64,000 nucleotides of DNA from Crossaster papposus. Its lineage: Eukaryota; Echinodermata; Asteroidea; Velatida; Solasteridae. The position numbers were made by a program, and so were the translations under genes. A model generated the notes under the pieces. That model saw nothing but the letters and a program-made list of their open reading frames with translations, did not search any database and was not told the DNA's origin. The stretch lies in contig JBAIAA010001132.1 in NCBI GenBank assembly GCA_037893245.1, positions 1 through 64,000 of the forward strand, written 5' to 3'. The stretch's first letter is position 1; every line of letters starts with the position of its first letter. This document shows positions 39,086 through 51,466 of this stretch, piece by piece.

Positions 39086-42000
39086 AGAAATATGTAAAGG
39101 GAAAGAAGTGTGCATAAGAAATATGTAAAGGGAAAGAAGTGTGCATAAGAAATATGTAAAGGGAAAGAAGTGTGCATAAGAAATATGTAAAGGGAAAGAA
39201 GTGTGCATAAGAAATATGTAAAGGGAAAGAAGTGTGCATAAGAAATATGTAAAGGGAAAGAAGTGTGCATAAGAAATATGTAAAGGGAAAGAAGTGTGCA
39301 TAAGAAATATGTAAAGGGAAAGAAGTGTGCATAAGAAATAAACACATGATGTCGGGACAAGCCCTCGAGTTAAATATGTAAAGGGAAAGAAGTGTGCATA
39401 CGAAATATGTAAAGGGAAAGAAGTGTGCATAAGAAATATGTAAAGGGAAATAAGTGTGCATAAGAAATATGTAAAGGAAAGAAGTGTGCATAAGAAATAT
39501 GTAAAGGGAAAGAAGTGTGCATACGAAATATGTAAAGGGAAAGAAGTGTGCATAAGAAATATGTAAAGGGAAAGAAGTGTGCATAAGAAATATGTAAAGG
39601 GAAAGAAGTGTGCATAATAAATATGTAAAGGGAAAGAAGTGTGCATAAGAAATATGTAAAGGGAAAGAAATGTGCATAAGAAATATGTAAAGGGAAAGAA
39701 GTGTGCATAAGAAATATGTAAAGGGAAAGAAGTGTGCATAAGAAATATGTAAAGGGAAAGAAGTGTGCATAAGAAATATGTAAAGGGAAAGAAGTGTGCA
39801 TAAGAAATATGTAAAGGGAAAGAAGCGTGCATAAGAAATATGTAAAGGGAAAGAAGTGTGCATAAGAAATATGTAAAGGGAAAGAAGTGTGCATAAGAAA
39901 TATGTAAAGGGAAAGAAGTGTGCATAAGAAATATGTAAAGGGAAAGAAGTGTGCATAAGAAATATGTAAAGGGAAAGAAGTGTGCATAAGAAATATGTAA
40001 AGGGAAAGAAGTGTGCATAAGAAATATGTAAAGGGAAAGAAGTGTGCATAAGAAATATGTAAAGGGAAAGAAGTGTGCATAAGAAATATGTAAAGGGAAA
40101 GAAGTGTGCATAAGAAATATGTAAAGGGGAAGAAGTGTGCATAAGAAATATGTAAAGGGAAAGAAGTGTGCATAAGAAATTATGTAAAGGGAAAGAAGTG
40201 TGCATAAGAAATATGTAAAGGGAAAGAAGTGTGCATAAGAAATATGTAAAGGGAAAGAAGTGTGCATAAGAAATATGTAAAGGGAAAGAAGTGTGCATAA
40301 GAAATATGTAAAGGGAAAGAAGTGTGCATAAGAAATATGTAAAGGGAAAGAAGTGTGCATAAGAAATAAACACATGATGTCGGGACAAGCCCTCGAGTTA
40401 AATATGTAAAGGGAAAGAAGTGTGCAAAAGAAATAATAAAGGGAAAGAAGTGTGCATAAGAAATATGTAAAGGGAAAGAAGTGTGCATAAGAAATATGTA
40501 AAGGGAAAGAAGCGTGCATAAGAAATATGTAAAGGGAAAGAAGCGTGCATAAGAAATATGTAAAGGGAAAGAAGTGTGCATAAGAAATATGTAAAGGGAA
40601 AGAAGTGTGCATAAGAAATATGTAAAGGGAAAGAAGTGTGCATAAGAAATATGTAAAGGGAAAGAAGTGTGCATAAGAAATATGTAAAGGGAAAGAAGTG
40701 TGCATAAGAAATATGTAAAGGGAAAGAAGTGTGCATAAGAAATATGTAAAGGGAAAGAAGTGTGCATAAGAAATATGTAAAGGGAAAGAAGTGTGCATAA
40801 GAAATAAACACATGATGTCGGGACAAGCCCTCGAGTTAAATATGTAAAGGGAAAGAAGTGTGCATAAGAAATAATAAAGGGAAAGAAGTGTGCATAAGAA
40901 ATATGTAAAGGGAAAGAAGTGTGCATAAGAAATATGTAAAGGGAAAGAAGTGTGCATAAGAAATATGTAAAGGGAAAGAAGGTTGCATAAGAAATATGTA
41001 AAGGGAAAGAAGTGTGAATAAGAAATACGGAAAGGGAAAGAAGTGTGCATAAGAAATATGTAAAGGGAAAGAAGTGTGCATACGAAATATGTAAAGGGAA
41101 AGAAGTGTGCATAAGAAATATGTAAAGGGAAAGAAGTGTGCATAAGAAATATGTAAAGGGAAGGAAGTGTGCATAAGAAATATGTAAATGGAAAGAAGTG
41201 TGCATAAGAAATATGTAAAGGGAAAGAAGTGTGCATAAGAAATATGTAAAGGGAAAGAAGTGTGCATAAGAAATATGTAAAGGGAAAGAAGTGTGCATAA
41301 GAAATATGTAAAGGGAAAGAAGTGTGCATAAGAAATATGTAAAGGGAAAGAAGTGTGCATAAGAAATATGTAAAGGGAAAGAAGTGTGCATAAGAAATAA
41401 ACACATGATGTCGGGACAATCCCTCGAGTTAAATATGTAAAGGGAAAGAAGTGTGCATACGAAATATGTAAAGGGAAAGAAGTGTGCATAAGAAATATGT
41501 AAAGGGAAAGAAGTGTGCATAAGAAATATGTAAAGGGAAAGAAGTGTGCATAAGAAATATGTAAAGGGAAAGAAGTGTGCATAAGAAATATGTAAAGGGA
41601 AAGAAGTGTGCATAAGAAATATGTAAAGGGAAAGAAGTGTGCATAAGAAATATGTAAAGGGAAAGAAGTGTGCATAAGAAATATGTAAAGGGAAAGAAGT
41701 GTGCATAAGAAATATGTAAAGGGAAAGAAGTGTGCATAAGAAATATGTAAAGGGAAAGAAGTGTGCATAAGAAATATGTAAAGGGAAAGAAGTGTGCATA
41801 AGAAATATGTAAAGGGAAAGAAGTGTGCATAAGAAATATGTAAAGGGAAAGAAGTGTGCATAAGAAAATATGTAAAGGGAAAGAAGTGTGCATAAGAAAT
41901 ATGTAAAGGGAAAGAAGTGTGCATAAGAAATATGTAAAGGGAAAGAAGTGTGCATAAGAAATATGTAAAGGGAAAGAAGTGTGCATAAGAAATATGTAAA

Positions 42001-42241
42001 GGGAAAGAAGTGTGCATAAGAAATATGTAAAGGGAAAGAAGTGTGCATAAGAAATATGTAAAGGGAAAGAAGTGTGCATAAGAAATATGTAAAGGGAAAG
42101 AAGTGTGCATAAGAAATATGTAAAGGGAAAGAAGTGTGCATAAGAAATATGTAAAGGGAAAGAAGTGTGCATAAGAAATATGTAAAGGGAAAGAAGTGTG
42201 CATAAGAAATATGTAAAGGGAAAGAAGTGTGCATAAGAAAT

Positions 42242-42864
42242 AAACATGATGTGGGAACAAGCCTCGATAATATGTAAAGGGAAAGAAGTGTGCATAAGAA
42301 ATATGTAAAGGGAAAGAAGTGTGCATAAGAAATATGTAAAGGGAAAGAAGTGTGCATAAGAAATATGTAAAGGGAAAGAAGTGTGCATAAGAAATATGTA
42401 AAGGGAAAGAAGTGTGCATAAGAAATATGTAAAGGGAAAGAAGTGTGCATAAGAAATATGTAAAGGGAAAGAAGTGTGCATAAGAAATATGTAAAGGGAA
42501 AGAAGTGTGCATAAGAAATATGTAAAGGGAAAGAAGTGTGCATAAGAAATATGTAAAGGGAAAGAAGTGTGCATAAGAAATATGTAAAGGGAAAGAAGTG
42601 TGCATAAGAAATATGTAAAGGGAAAGAAGTGTGCATAAGAAATATGTAAAGGGAAAGAAGTGTGCATAAGAAATATGTAAAGGGAAAGAAGTGTGCATAA
42701 GAAATATGTAAAGGGAAAGAAGTGTGCATAAGAAAATGATGTGGGAACAAGCCCTCGAGTTAAATATGTAAAGGGAAAGAAGTGTGCATAAGAAATATGT
42801 AAAGGGAAAGAAGTGTGCATAAGAAATAAGACACATGATGTGGGAACAAGCCCTCGAGTTAAAT
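42242..42864 (+). repeat. cluster of three damaged 36-bp segments
   Basis: The segment at 42242-42271 is only 30 bp: it lacks the CA of AAACACATG and one C, and has lost the GAGTTAA part so that it ends CTCGATAAT. The segment at about 42735-42765 has lost its first bases and joins AGAAA directly to ATGATGTGGG. The one at 42828-42864 is 37 bp with an extra G (AAGACACATG). All three are G-type. Several independent lesions within 0.6 kb suggest a poorly homogenised stretch. Confidence 0.88.
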
Positions 42865-45064
42865 ATGTAAAGGGAAAGAAGTGTGCATAAGAAATATGTA
42901 AAGGGAAAGAAGTGTGCATAAGAAATATGTAAAGGGAAAGAAGTGTGCATAAGAAATATGTAAAGGGAAAGAAGTGTGCATAAGAAATATGTAAAGGGAA
43001 AGAAGTGTGCATAAGAAATATGTAAAGGGAAAGAAGTGTGCATAAGAAATATGTAAAGGGAAAGAAGTGTGCATAAGAAATATGTAAAGGGAAAGAAGTG
43101 TGCATAAGAAATATGTAAAGGGAAAGAAGTGTGCATAAGAAATATGTAAAGGGAAAGAAGTGTGCATAAGAAATATGTAAAGGGAAAGAAGTGTGCATAA
43201 GAAATATGTAAAGGGAAAGAAGTGTGCATAAGAAATATGTAAAGGGAAAGAAGTGTGCATAAGAAATATGTAAAGGGAAAGAAGTGTGCATAAGAAATAT
43301 GTAAAGGGAAAGAAGTGTGCATAAGAAATATGTAAAGGGAAAGAAGTGTGCATAAGAAATATGTAAAGGGAAAGAAGTGTGCATAAGAAATATGTAAAGG
43401 GAAAGAAGTGTGCATAAGAAATATGTAAAGGGAAAGAAGTGTGCATAAGAAATATGTAAAGGGAAAGAAGTGTGCATAAGAAATATGTAAAGGGAAAGAA
43501 GTGTGCATAAGAAATATGTAAAGGGAAAGAAGTGTGCATAAGAAATATGTAAAGGGAAAGAAGTGTGCATAAGAAATATGTAAAGGGAAAGAAGTGTGCA
43601 TAAGAATATGTAAAGGGAAAGAAGTGTGCATAAGAAATATGTAAAGGGAAAGAAGTGTGCATAAGAAATATGTAAAGGGAAAGAAGTGTGCATAATAAAT
43701 ATGTAAAGGGAAAGAAGTGTGCATAAGAAATATGTAAAGGGAAAGAAGTGTGCATAAGAAATATGTAAAGGGAAAGAAGTGTGCATAAGAAATATGTAAA
43801 GGGAAAGAAGTGTGCATAAGAAATATGTAAAGGGAAAGAAGTGTGCATAAGAAATATGTAAAGGGAAAGAAGTGTGCATAAGAAATATGTAAAGGGAAAG
43901 AAGTGTGCATAAGAAATATGTAAAGGGAAAGAAGTGTGCATAAGAAATATGTAAAGGGAAAGAAGTGTGCATAAGAAATATGTAAAGGGAAAGAAGTGTG
44001 CATAAGAAATATTTAAAGGGAAAGAAGTGTGCATAAGATATATGTAAAGGGAAAGAAGTGTGCATAAGAAATATGTAAAGGGAAAGAAGTGTGCATAAGA
44101 TATATGTAAAGGGAAAGAAGTGTGCATAAGAAATATGTAAAGGGAAAGAAGTGTGCATAAGAAATATGTAAAGGGAAAGAAGTGTGCATAAGAAATATGT
44201 AAAGGGAAAGAAGTGTGCATAAGAAATATGTAAAGGGAAAGAAGTGTGCATAAGAAATATGTAAAGGGAAAGAAGTGTGCATAAGAAATATGTAAAGGGA
44301 AAGAAGTGTGCATAAGAAATATGTAAAGGGAAAGAAGTGTGCATAAGAAATATGTAAAGGGAAAGAAGTGTGCATAAGAAATATGTAAAGGGAAAGAAGT
44401 GTGCATAAGAAATATTTAAAGGGAAAGAAGTGTGCATAAGATATATGTAAAGGGAAAGAAGTGTGCATAAGAAATATGTAAAGGGAAAGAAGTGTGCATA
44501 AGAAATATGTAAAGGGAAAGAAGTGTGCATAAGAAATATGTAAAGGGAAAGAAGTGTGCATAAGAAATATGTAAAGGGAAAGAAGTGTGCATAAGAAATA
44601 TGTAAAGGGAAAGAAGTGTGCATAAGAAATATGTAAAGGGAAAGAAGTGTGCATAAGAAATATGTAAAGGGAAAGAAGTGTGCATAAGAAATATGTAAAG
44701 GGAAAGAAGTGTGCATAAGAAATATGTAAAGGGAAAGAAGTGTGCATAAGAAATATGTAAAGGGAAATAAGTGTGCATAAGAAATATGTAAAGGGAAAGA
44801 AGTGTGCATAAGAAATATGTAAAGGGAAAGAAGTGTGCATAAGATATATGTAAAGGGAAAGAAGTGTGCATAAGAAATATGTAAAGGGAAAGAAGTGTGC
44901 ATAAGAAATATGTAAAGGGAAAGAATTGTGCATAAGAAATATGTAAAGGGAAAGAAGTGTGCATAAGAAATATGTAAAGGGAAAGAAGTGTGCATAAGAA
45001 ATATGTAAAGGGAAAGAAGTGTGCATAAGAAATATGTAAAGGGAAAGAAGTGTGCATACAAAAT
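42865..45064 (+). repeat. 2.2-kb run of 31-bp units without segments
   Basis: Seventy-one units minus one base, the missing base being at AAGAATATG near 43,606. Variants include CATAATAAAT near 43,695 and AAATATTTAAAG followed by CATAAGATATATG at about 44,010-44,040, repeated 403 bp (13 units) later near 44,414-44,440. The last unit before the next segment reads CATACAAAAT. No gene is visible. Confidence 0.92.
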
Positions 45065-46066
45065 AAACACATGATGTGGGAACAAGCCCTCGAGTTAAAT
45101 ATGTAAAGGGAAAGAAGTGTGCATAAGAAATATGTAAAGGGAAAGAAGTGTGCATAATAAATATGTAAAGGGAAAGAAGTGTGCATAAGAAATATGTAAA
45201 GGGAAAGAAGTGTGCATAAGAAATATGTAAAGGGAAAGAAGTGTGCATAAGAAATATGTAAAGGGAAAGAAGTGTGCATAAGAAATATGTAAAGGGAAAG
45301 AAGTGTGCATAAGAAATATGTAAAGGGAAAAAAGTGTGCATAAGAAATATGTAAAGGGAAAGAAGTGTGCATAAGAAATATGTAAAGGGAAAGAAGTGTG
45401 CATAAGAAATATGTAAAGGTAAAGAAGTGTGCATAAGAAATATGTAAAGGGAAAGAAGTGTGCATAAGAAATATGTAAAGGGAAAGAAGTGTTCATAAGA
45501 AATATGTAAAGGGAAAGAAGTGTGCATAAGAAATATGTAAAGGGAAAGAAGTGTGCATAAGAAATATGTAAAGAGAAAGAAGTGTGCATAAGAAATATGT
45601 AAAGGGAAAGAAGTGTGCATAAGAAATATGTAAAGGGAAAGAAGTGTGCATAAGAAATATGTAAAGGGAAAGAAGTGTGCGTAAGAAATATGTAAAGGGA
45701 AAGAAGTGTGCATAAGAAATATGTAAAGGGAAAGAAGTGTGCATAAGAAATATGTAAAGGGAAAGAAGTGTGCATAAGAAATAAACACATGATGTGGGAA
45801 CAAGCCCTCGAGTTAAATATGTAAAGGGAAAGAAGTGTGCATAAGAAATATGTAAAGGGAAAGAAGTGTGCATAAGAAATATGTAAAGGGAAAGAAGTGT
45901 GAATAAGAAATATGTAAAGGGAAAGAAGTGTGCATAAGAAATATGTAAAGGGAAAGAAGTGTGCATAAGAAATATGTAAAGGGAAAGAAGTGTGCATAAG
46001 AAATATGTAAAGGGAAAGAAGTGTGCATAAGAAATATGTAAAGGGAAAGAAGTGTGCATAAGAAAT

Positions 46067-46085
46067 AAACACATGATGTGGGAAC
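46067..46085 (+). repeat. half segment fused to a 31-bp unit
   Basis: The G-type segment is cut after GTGGGAAC and runs straight into ATAAGAAATATG, the middle of a 31-bp unit. The junction shares CA/ACA with both parents, as expected for a deletion at short microhomology. The second half with CTCGAG is missing. Confidence 0.92.
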
Positions 46086-49000
46086 ATAAGAAATATGTAA
46101 AGGGAAAGAAGTGTGCATAAGAAATATGTAAAGGGAAAGAAGTGTGCATAAGAAATATGTAAAGGGAAAGAAGTGTGCATAAGAAATATGTAAAGGGAAA
46201 GAAGTGTGCATAAGAAATATGTAAAGGGAAAGAAGTGTGCATAAGAAATATGTAAAGGGAAAGAAGTGTGCATAAGATATATGTAAAGGGAAAGAAGTGT
46301 GCATAAGAAATATGTAAAGGGAAAGAAGTGTGCATAAGAAATATGTAAAGGGAAAGAAGTGTGCATAAGAAATATGTAAAGGGAAAGAAGTGTGCATAAG
46401 AAATATGTAAAGGGAAAGAAGTGTGCATAAGAAATATGTAAAGGGAAAGAAGTGTGCATAAGAAATATGTAAAGGGAAAGAAGTGTGCATAAGAAATATG
46501 TAAAGGGAAAGAAGTGTGCATAAGAAATAAACACATGATGTGGGAACAAGCCCTCGAGTTAAATATGTAAAGGGAAAGAAGTGTGCATAAGAAATATGTA
46601 AAGGGAAAGAAGTGTGCATAAGAAATATGTAAAGGGAAAGAAGTGTGCATAAGAAATATGTAAAGGGAAAGAAGTGTGCATAAGAAATATGTAAAGGGAA
46701 AGAAGTGTGTATAAGAAATATGTAAAGGGAAAGAAGTGTGCATAAGAAATATGTAAAGGGAAAGAAGTGTGCATACGAAATATGTAAAGGGAAAGAAGTG
46801 TGCATAAGAAATATGTAAAGGGAAAGAAGTGTGCATAAGAAATATGTAAAGGGAAAGAAGTGTGCATAAGAAATATGTAAAGGGAAAGAAGTGTGCATAA
46901 GAAATATGTAAAGGGAAAGAAGTGTGCATAAGAAATATGTAAAGGGAAAGAAGTGTGCATAAGAAATATGTAAAGGGAAAGAAGTGTGCATAAGAAATAT
47001 GTAAAGGGAAAGAAGTGTGCATAAGAAATATGTAAAGGGAAAGAAGTGTGCATAAGAAATATGTAAAGGGAAAGAAGTGTGCATAAGAAATATGTAAAGG
47101 GAAAGAAGTGTGCATAAGAAATATGTAAAGGGAAAGAAGTGTGCATAAGAAATAAACACATGATGTGGGAACAAGCCCTCGAGTTAAATATGTAAAGGGA
47201 AAGAAGTGTGCATAAGAAATATGTAAAGGGAAAGAAGTGTGCATAAGAAATATGTAAAGGGAAAGAAGTGTGCATAAGAAATATGTAAAGGGAAAGAAGT
47301 GTGCATAAGAAATATGTAAAGGGAAAGAAGTGTGCATAAGAAATATGTAAAGGGAAAGAAGTGTGCATAAGAAATATGTAAAGGGAAAGAAGTGTGCATA
47401 CGAAATATGTAAAGGGAAAGAAGTGTGCATAAGAAATATGTAAAGGGAAAGAAGTGTGCATAAGAAATATGTAAAGGGAAAGAAGTGTGCATAAGAAATA
47501 TGTAAAGGGAAAGAAGTGTGCATAAGAAATATGTAAAGGGAAAGAAGTGTGCATAAGAAATATGTAAAGGGAAAGAAGTGTGCATAAGAAATATGTAAAG
47601 GGAAAGAAGTGTTCATAAGAAATATGTAAAGGGAAAGAAGTGTGCATAAGAAATATGTAAAGGGAAAGAAGTGTGCATAAGAAATATGTAAAGGGAAAGA
47701 AGTGTGCATAAGAAATATGTAAAGGGAAAGAAGTGTGCATAAGAAATATGTAAAGGGAAAGAAGTGTGCATAAGAAATAAACACATGATGTGGGAACAAG
47801 CCCTCGAGTTAAATATGTAAAGGGAAAGAAGTGTGCATAAGAAATATGTAAAGGGAAAGAAGTGTGCATAAGAAATATGTAAAGGGAAAGAAGTGTGCAT
47901 AAGAAATATGTAAAGGGAAAGAAGTGTGCATAAGAAATATGTAAAGGGAAAGAAGTGTGCATAAGAAATATGTAAAGGGAAAGAAGTGTGCATAAGAAAT
48001 ATGTAAAGGGAAAGAAGTGTGCATAAGAAATATGTAAATGGAAAGAAGTGTGCATAAGAAATATGTAAAGGGAAAGAAGTGTGCATAAGAAATATGTAAA
48101 GGGAAAGAAGTGTGCATAAGAAATATGTAAAGGGAAAGAAGTGTGCATAAGAAATATGTAAAGGGAAAGAAGTGTGCATAAGAAATATGTAAAGGGAAAG
48201 AAGTGTGCATAAGAAATATGTAAAGGGAAAGAAGTGTGCATAAGAAATATGTAAAGGGATAGAAGTGTGCATAAGAAATAAACACATGATGTGGGAACAA
48301 GCCCTCGAGTTAAATATGTAAAGGGAAAGAAGTGTGCATAAGAAATATGTAAATGAAAGAAGTGTGCATAAGAAATATGTAAAGGGAAAGAAGTGTGCTT
48401 AAGAAATATGTAAAGGGAAAGAAGTGTGCATAAGAAATATGTAAAGGGAAAGAAGTGTGCATAAGAAATATGTAAAGGGAAAGAAGTGTGCATAAGAAAT
48501 ATGTAAAGGGAAAGAGGAAAGAAGTGTGCATAAGAAATATGTAAAGGGAAAGAAGTGTGCATAAGAAATATGTAAAGGGAAAGAAGTGTGCATAAGAAAT
48601 ATGTAAAGGGAAAGAAGTGTGCATAAGAAATATGTAAAGGGAAAGAAGTGTGCATAAGAAATATGTAAAGGGAAAGAAGTGTGCATAAGAAATATGTAAA
48701 GGGAAAGAAGTGTGCATAAGAAATATGTAAAGGGAAAGAAGTGTGCTTAAGAAATATGTAAAGGGAAAGAAGTGTGCATAAGAAATATGTAAAGGGAAAG
48801 AAGTGTGCATAAGAAATATGTAAAGGGAAAAAAGTGTGCATAAGAAATAAACACATGATGTGGGAACAAGCCCTCGAGTTAAATATGTAAAGGGAAAGAA
48901 GTGTGCATAAGAAATATGTAAAGGGAAAGAAGTGTGAATAAGAAATATGTAAAGGGAAAGAAGTGTGCATAAGAAATATGTAAAGGGAAAGAAGTGTGCA

Positions 49001-49824
49001 TAAGAAATATGTAAAGGGAAAGAAGTGTGCATAAGAAATATGTAAAGGGAAAGAAGTGTGCATAAGAAATATGTAAAGGGAAAGAAGTGTGCATAATAAA
49101 TATGTAAAGGGAAAGAAGTGTGCATAAGAAATATGTAAAGGGAAAGAAGTGTGCATAAGAAATATGTAAAGGGAAAGATGTGTGCATAAGAAATATGTAA
49201 AGGGAAAGAAGTGTGCATAAGAAATATGTAAAGGGAAAGAAGTGTGCATAAGAAATATGTAAAGGGAAAGAAGTGTGCATAAGAAATAAACACATGATGT
49301 GGGAACAAGCCCTCGAGTTAAATATGTAAAGGGAAAGAAGTGTGCATAAGAAATATGTAAAGGGAAAGAAGTGTGCATAAGAAATATGTAAAGGGAAAGA
49401 AGTGTGCATAAGAAATATGTAAAGGGAAAGAAGTGTGCATAAGAAATAAACACATGATGTGGGAACAAGCCCTCGAGTTAAATATGTAAAGGGAAAGAAG
49501 TGTGCATAAGAAATATGTAAAGGGAAAGAAGTGTGCATAAGAAATATGTAAAGGGAAAGAAGTGTGCATAAGAAATATGTAAAGGGAAAGCAGTGTGCAT
49601 AAGAAATATGTAAAGGGAAAGAAGTGTGCATAAGAAATATGTAAAGGGAAAGAAGTGTGCATAAGAAATATGTAAAGGGAAAGAAGTGTGCATAAGAAAT
49701 ATGTAAAGGGAAAGAAGTGTGCATAAGAAATATTTAAATGGAAAGAAGTGTGCATAAGAAATATGTAAAGGGAAAGAAGTGTGCATAAGAAATATGTAAA
49801 GGGAAAGAAGTGTGCATAAGAAAT

Positions 49825-51466
49825 AAACACATGATGTGGGAACAAGCCCTCGAGTTAAATATGTAAAGGGAAAGAAGTGTGCATAAGAAATATGTAAAGG
49901 GAAAGAAGTGTGCATAATAAATATGTAAAGGGAAAGAAGTGTGCATAAGAAATATGTAAATGAAAGAAGTGTGCATAAGAAATATGTAAAGGGAAAGAAG
50001 TGTGCTTAAGAAATATGTAAAGGGAAAGAAGTGTGCATAAGAAATATGTAAAGGGAAAAAGTGTGCATAAGAAATATGTAAAGGGAAAGAAGTGTGCATA
50101 AGAAATATGTAAAGGGAAAGAGGAAAGAAGTGTGCATAAGAAATATGTAAAGGGAAAGAAGTGTGCATAAGAAATATGTAAAGGGAAAGAAGTGTGCATA
50201 AGAAATATGTAAAGGGAAAGAAGTGTGCATAAGAAATATGTAAAGGGAAAGAAGTGTGCATAAGAAATATGTAAAGGGAAAGAAGTGTGCATAAGAAATA
50301 TGTAAAGGGAAAGAAGTGTGCATAAGAAATATGTAAAGGGAAAGAAGTGTGCTTAAGAAATATGTAAAGGGAAAGAAGTGTGCATAAGAAATATGTAAAG
50401 GGAAAGAAGTGTGCATAAGAAATATGTAAAGGGAAAGAAGTGTGCATAAGAAATAAACACATGATGTGGGAACAAGCCCTCGAGTTAAATATGTAAAGGG
50501 AAAGAAGTGTGCATAAGAAATATGTAAAGGGAAAGAAGTGTGCATAAGAAATATGTAAAGGGAAAGAAGTGTGCATAAGAAATATGTAAAGGGAAAGCAG
50601 TGTGCATAAGAAATATATAAAGGGAAAGAAGTGTGCATAAGAAATATGTAAAGGGAAAGAAGTGTGCATAAGAAATATGTAAAGGGAAAGAAGTGTGCAT
50701 AAGAAATATTTAAATGGAAAGAAGTGTGCATAAGAAATATGTAAAGGGAAAGAAGTGTGCATAAGAAATATGTAAAGGGAAAGAAGTGTGCATAAGAAAT
50801 AAACACATGATGTGGGAACAAGCCCTCGAGTTAAATATGTAAAGGGAAAGAAGTGTGCATAAGAAATATGTAAAGGGAAAGAAGTGTGCATAAGAAATAT
50901 GTAAAGGGAAAGAAGTGTGCATAAGAAATATGTAAATGAAAGAAGTGTGCATAAGAAATATGTAAAGGGAAAGAAGTGTGCTTAAGAAATATGTAAAGGG
51001 AAAGAAGTGTGCATAAGAAATATGTAAAGGGAAAAAGTGTGCATAAGAAATATGTAAAGGGAAAGAAGTGTGCATAAGAAATATGTAAAGGGAAAGAGGA
51101 AAGAAGTGTGCATAAGAAATATGTAAAGGGAAAGAAGTGTGCATAAGAAATATGTAAAGGGAAAGAAGTGTGCATAAGAAATATGTAAAGGGAAAGAAGT
51201 GTGCATAAGAAATATGTAAAGGGAAAGAAGTGTGCATAAGAAATATGTAAAGGGAAAGAAGTGTGCATAAGAAATATGTAAAGGGAAAGAAGTGTGCATA
51301 AGAAATATGTAAAGGGAAAGAAGTGTGCTTAAGAAATATGTAAAGGGAAAGAAGTGTGCATAAGAAATATGTAAAGGGAAAGAAGTGTGCATAAGAAATA
51401 TGTAAAGGGAAAGAAGTGTGCATAAGAAATAAACACATGATGTGGGAACAAGCCCTCGAGTTAAAT
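49825..51466 (+). repeat. 976-bp direct duplication inside the G-type region
   Basis: 49825-50490 and 50801-51466 match in order: segment, GTAAATGAAAG (49,961 and 50,937), GTGCTTAAG, a shortened GGGAAAAAGTG, the 7-base-longer AAAGAGGAAAG (50,120 and 51,096), a second GTGCTTAAG, and the next segment 630 bp after the first. The stretches before them (from 49448 and from 50455) share AAAGCAG 142 bp after each segment. A degraded relative lies at 48280-48884, with the same composite units but a 569-bp interval. Confidence 0.9.

Larger units (their letters stand above)
29672..42271 (+). repeat. mixed, C-type-rich higher-order region
   Basis: 36-bp-type segments start at 29672 (34 bp, C-type), 30760, 31136, 32257, 32386, 32856, 33512 (begins ACACACATG), 33610, 34700, 35076, 36164, 36540, 37442, 37540, 37886, 37984, 38392, 38582, 38804, 38994, 39340, 40368, 40806, 41399 and 42242. 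C-type: 29672, 30760, 31136, 34700, 35076, 36164, 36540, 38392, 38804, 39340, 40368, 40806 and 41399. Hybrids (TGTGGGGACA): 38582 and 38994. The others are G-type. CTCGAG is lost at 38392 and 38804 (CTCAAG) and at 38582 (CTCGTG). Intervals equal 36 + 31n once single one-base indel units are counted. Short 98-bp intervals (segment plus two units) occur at 33512, 37442 and 37886. Confidence 0.93.
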
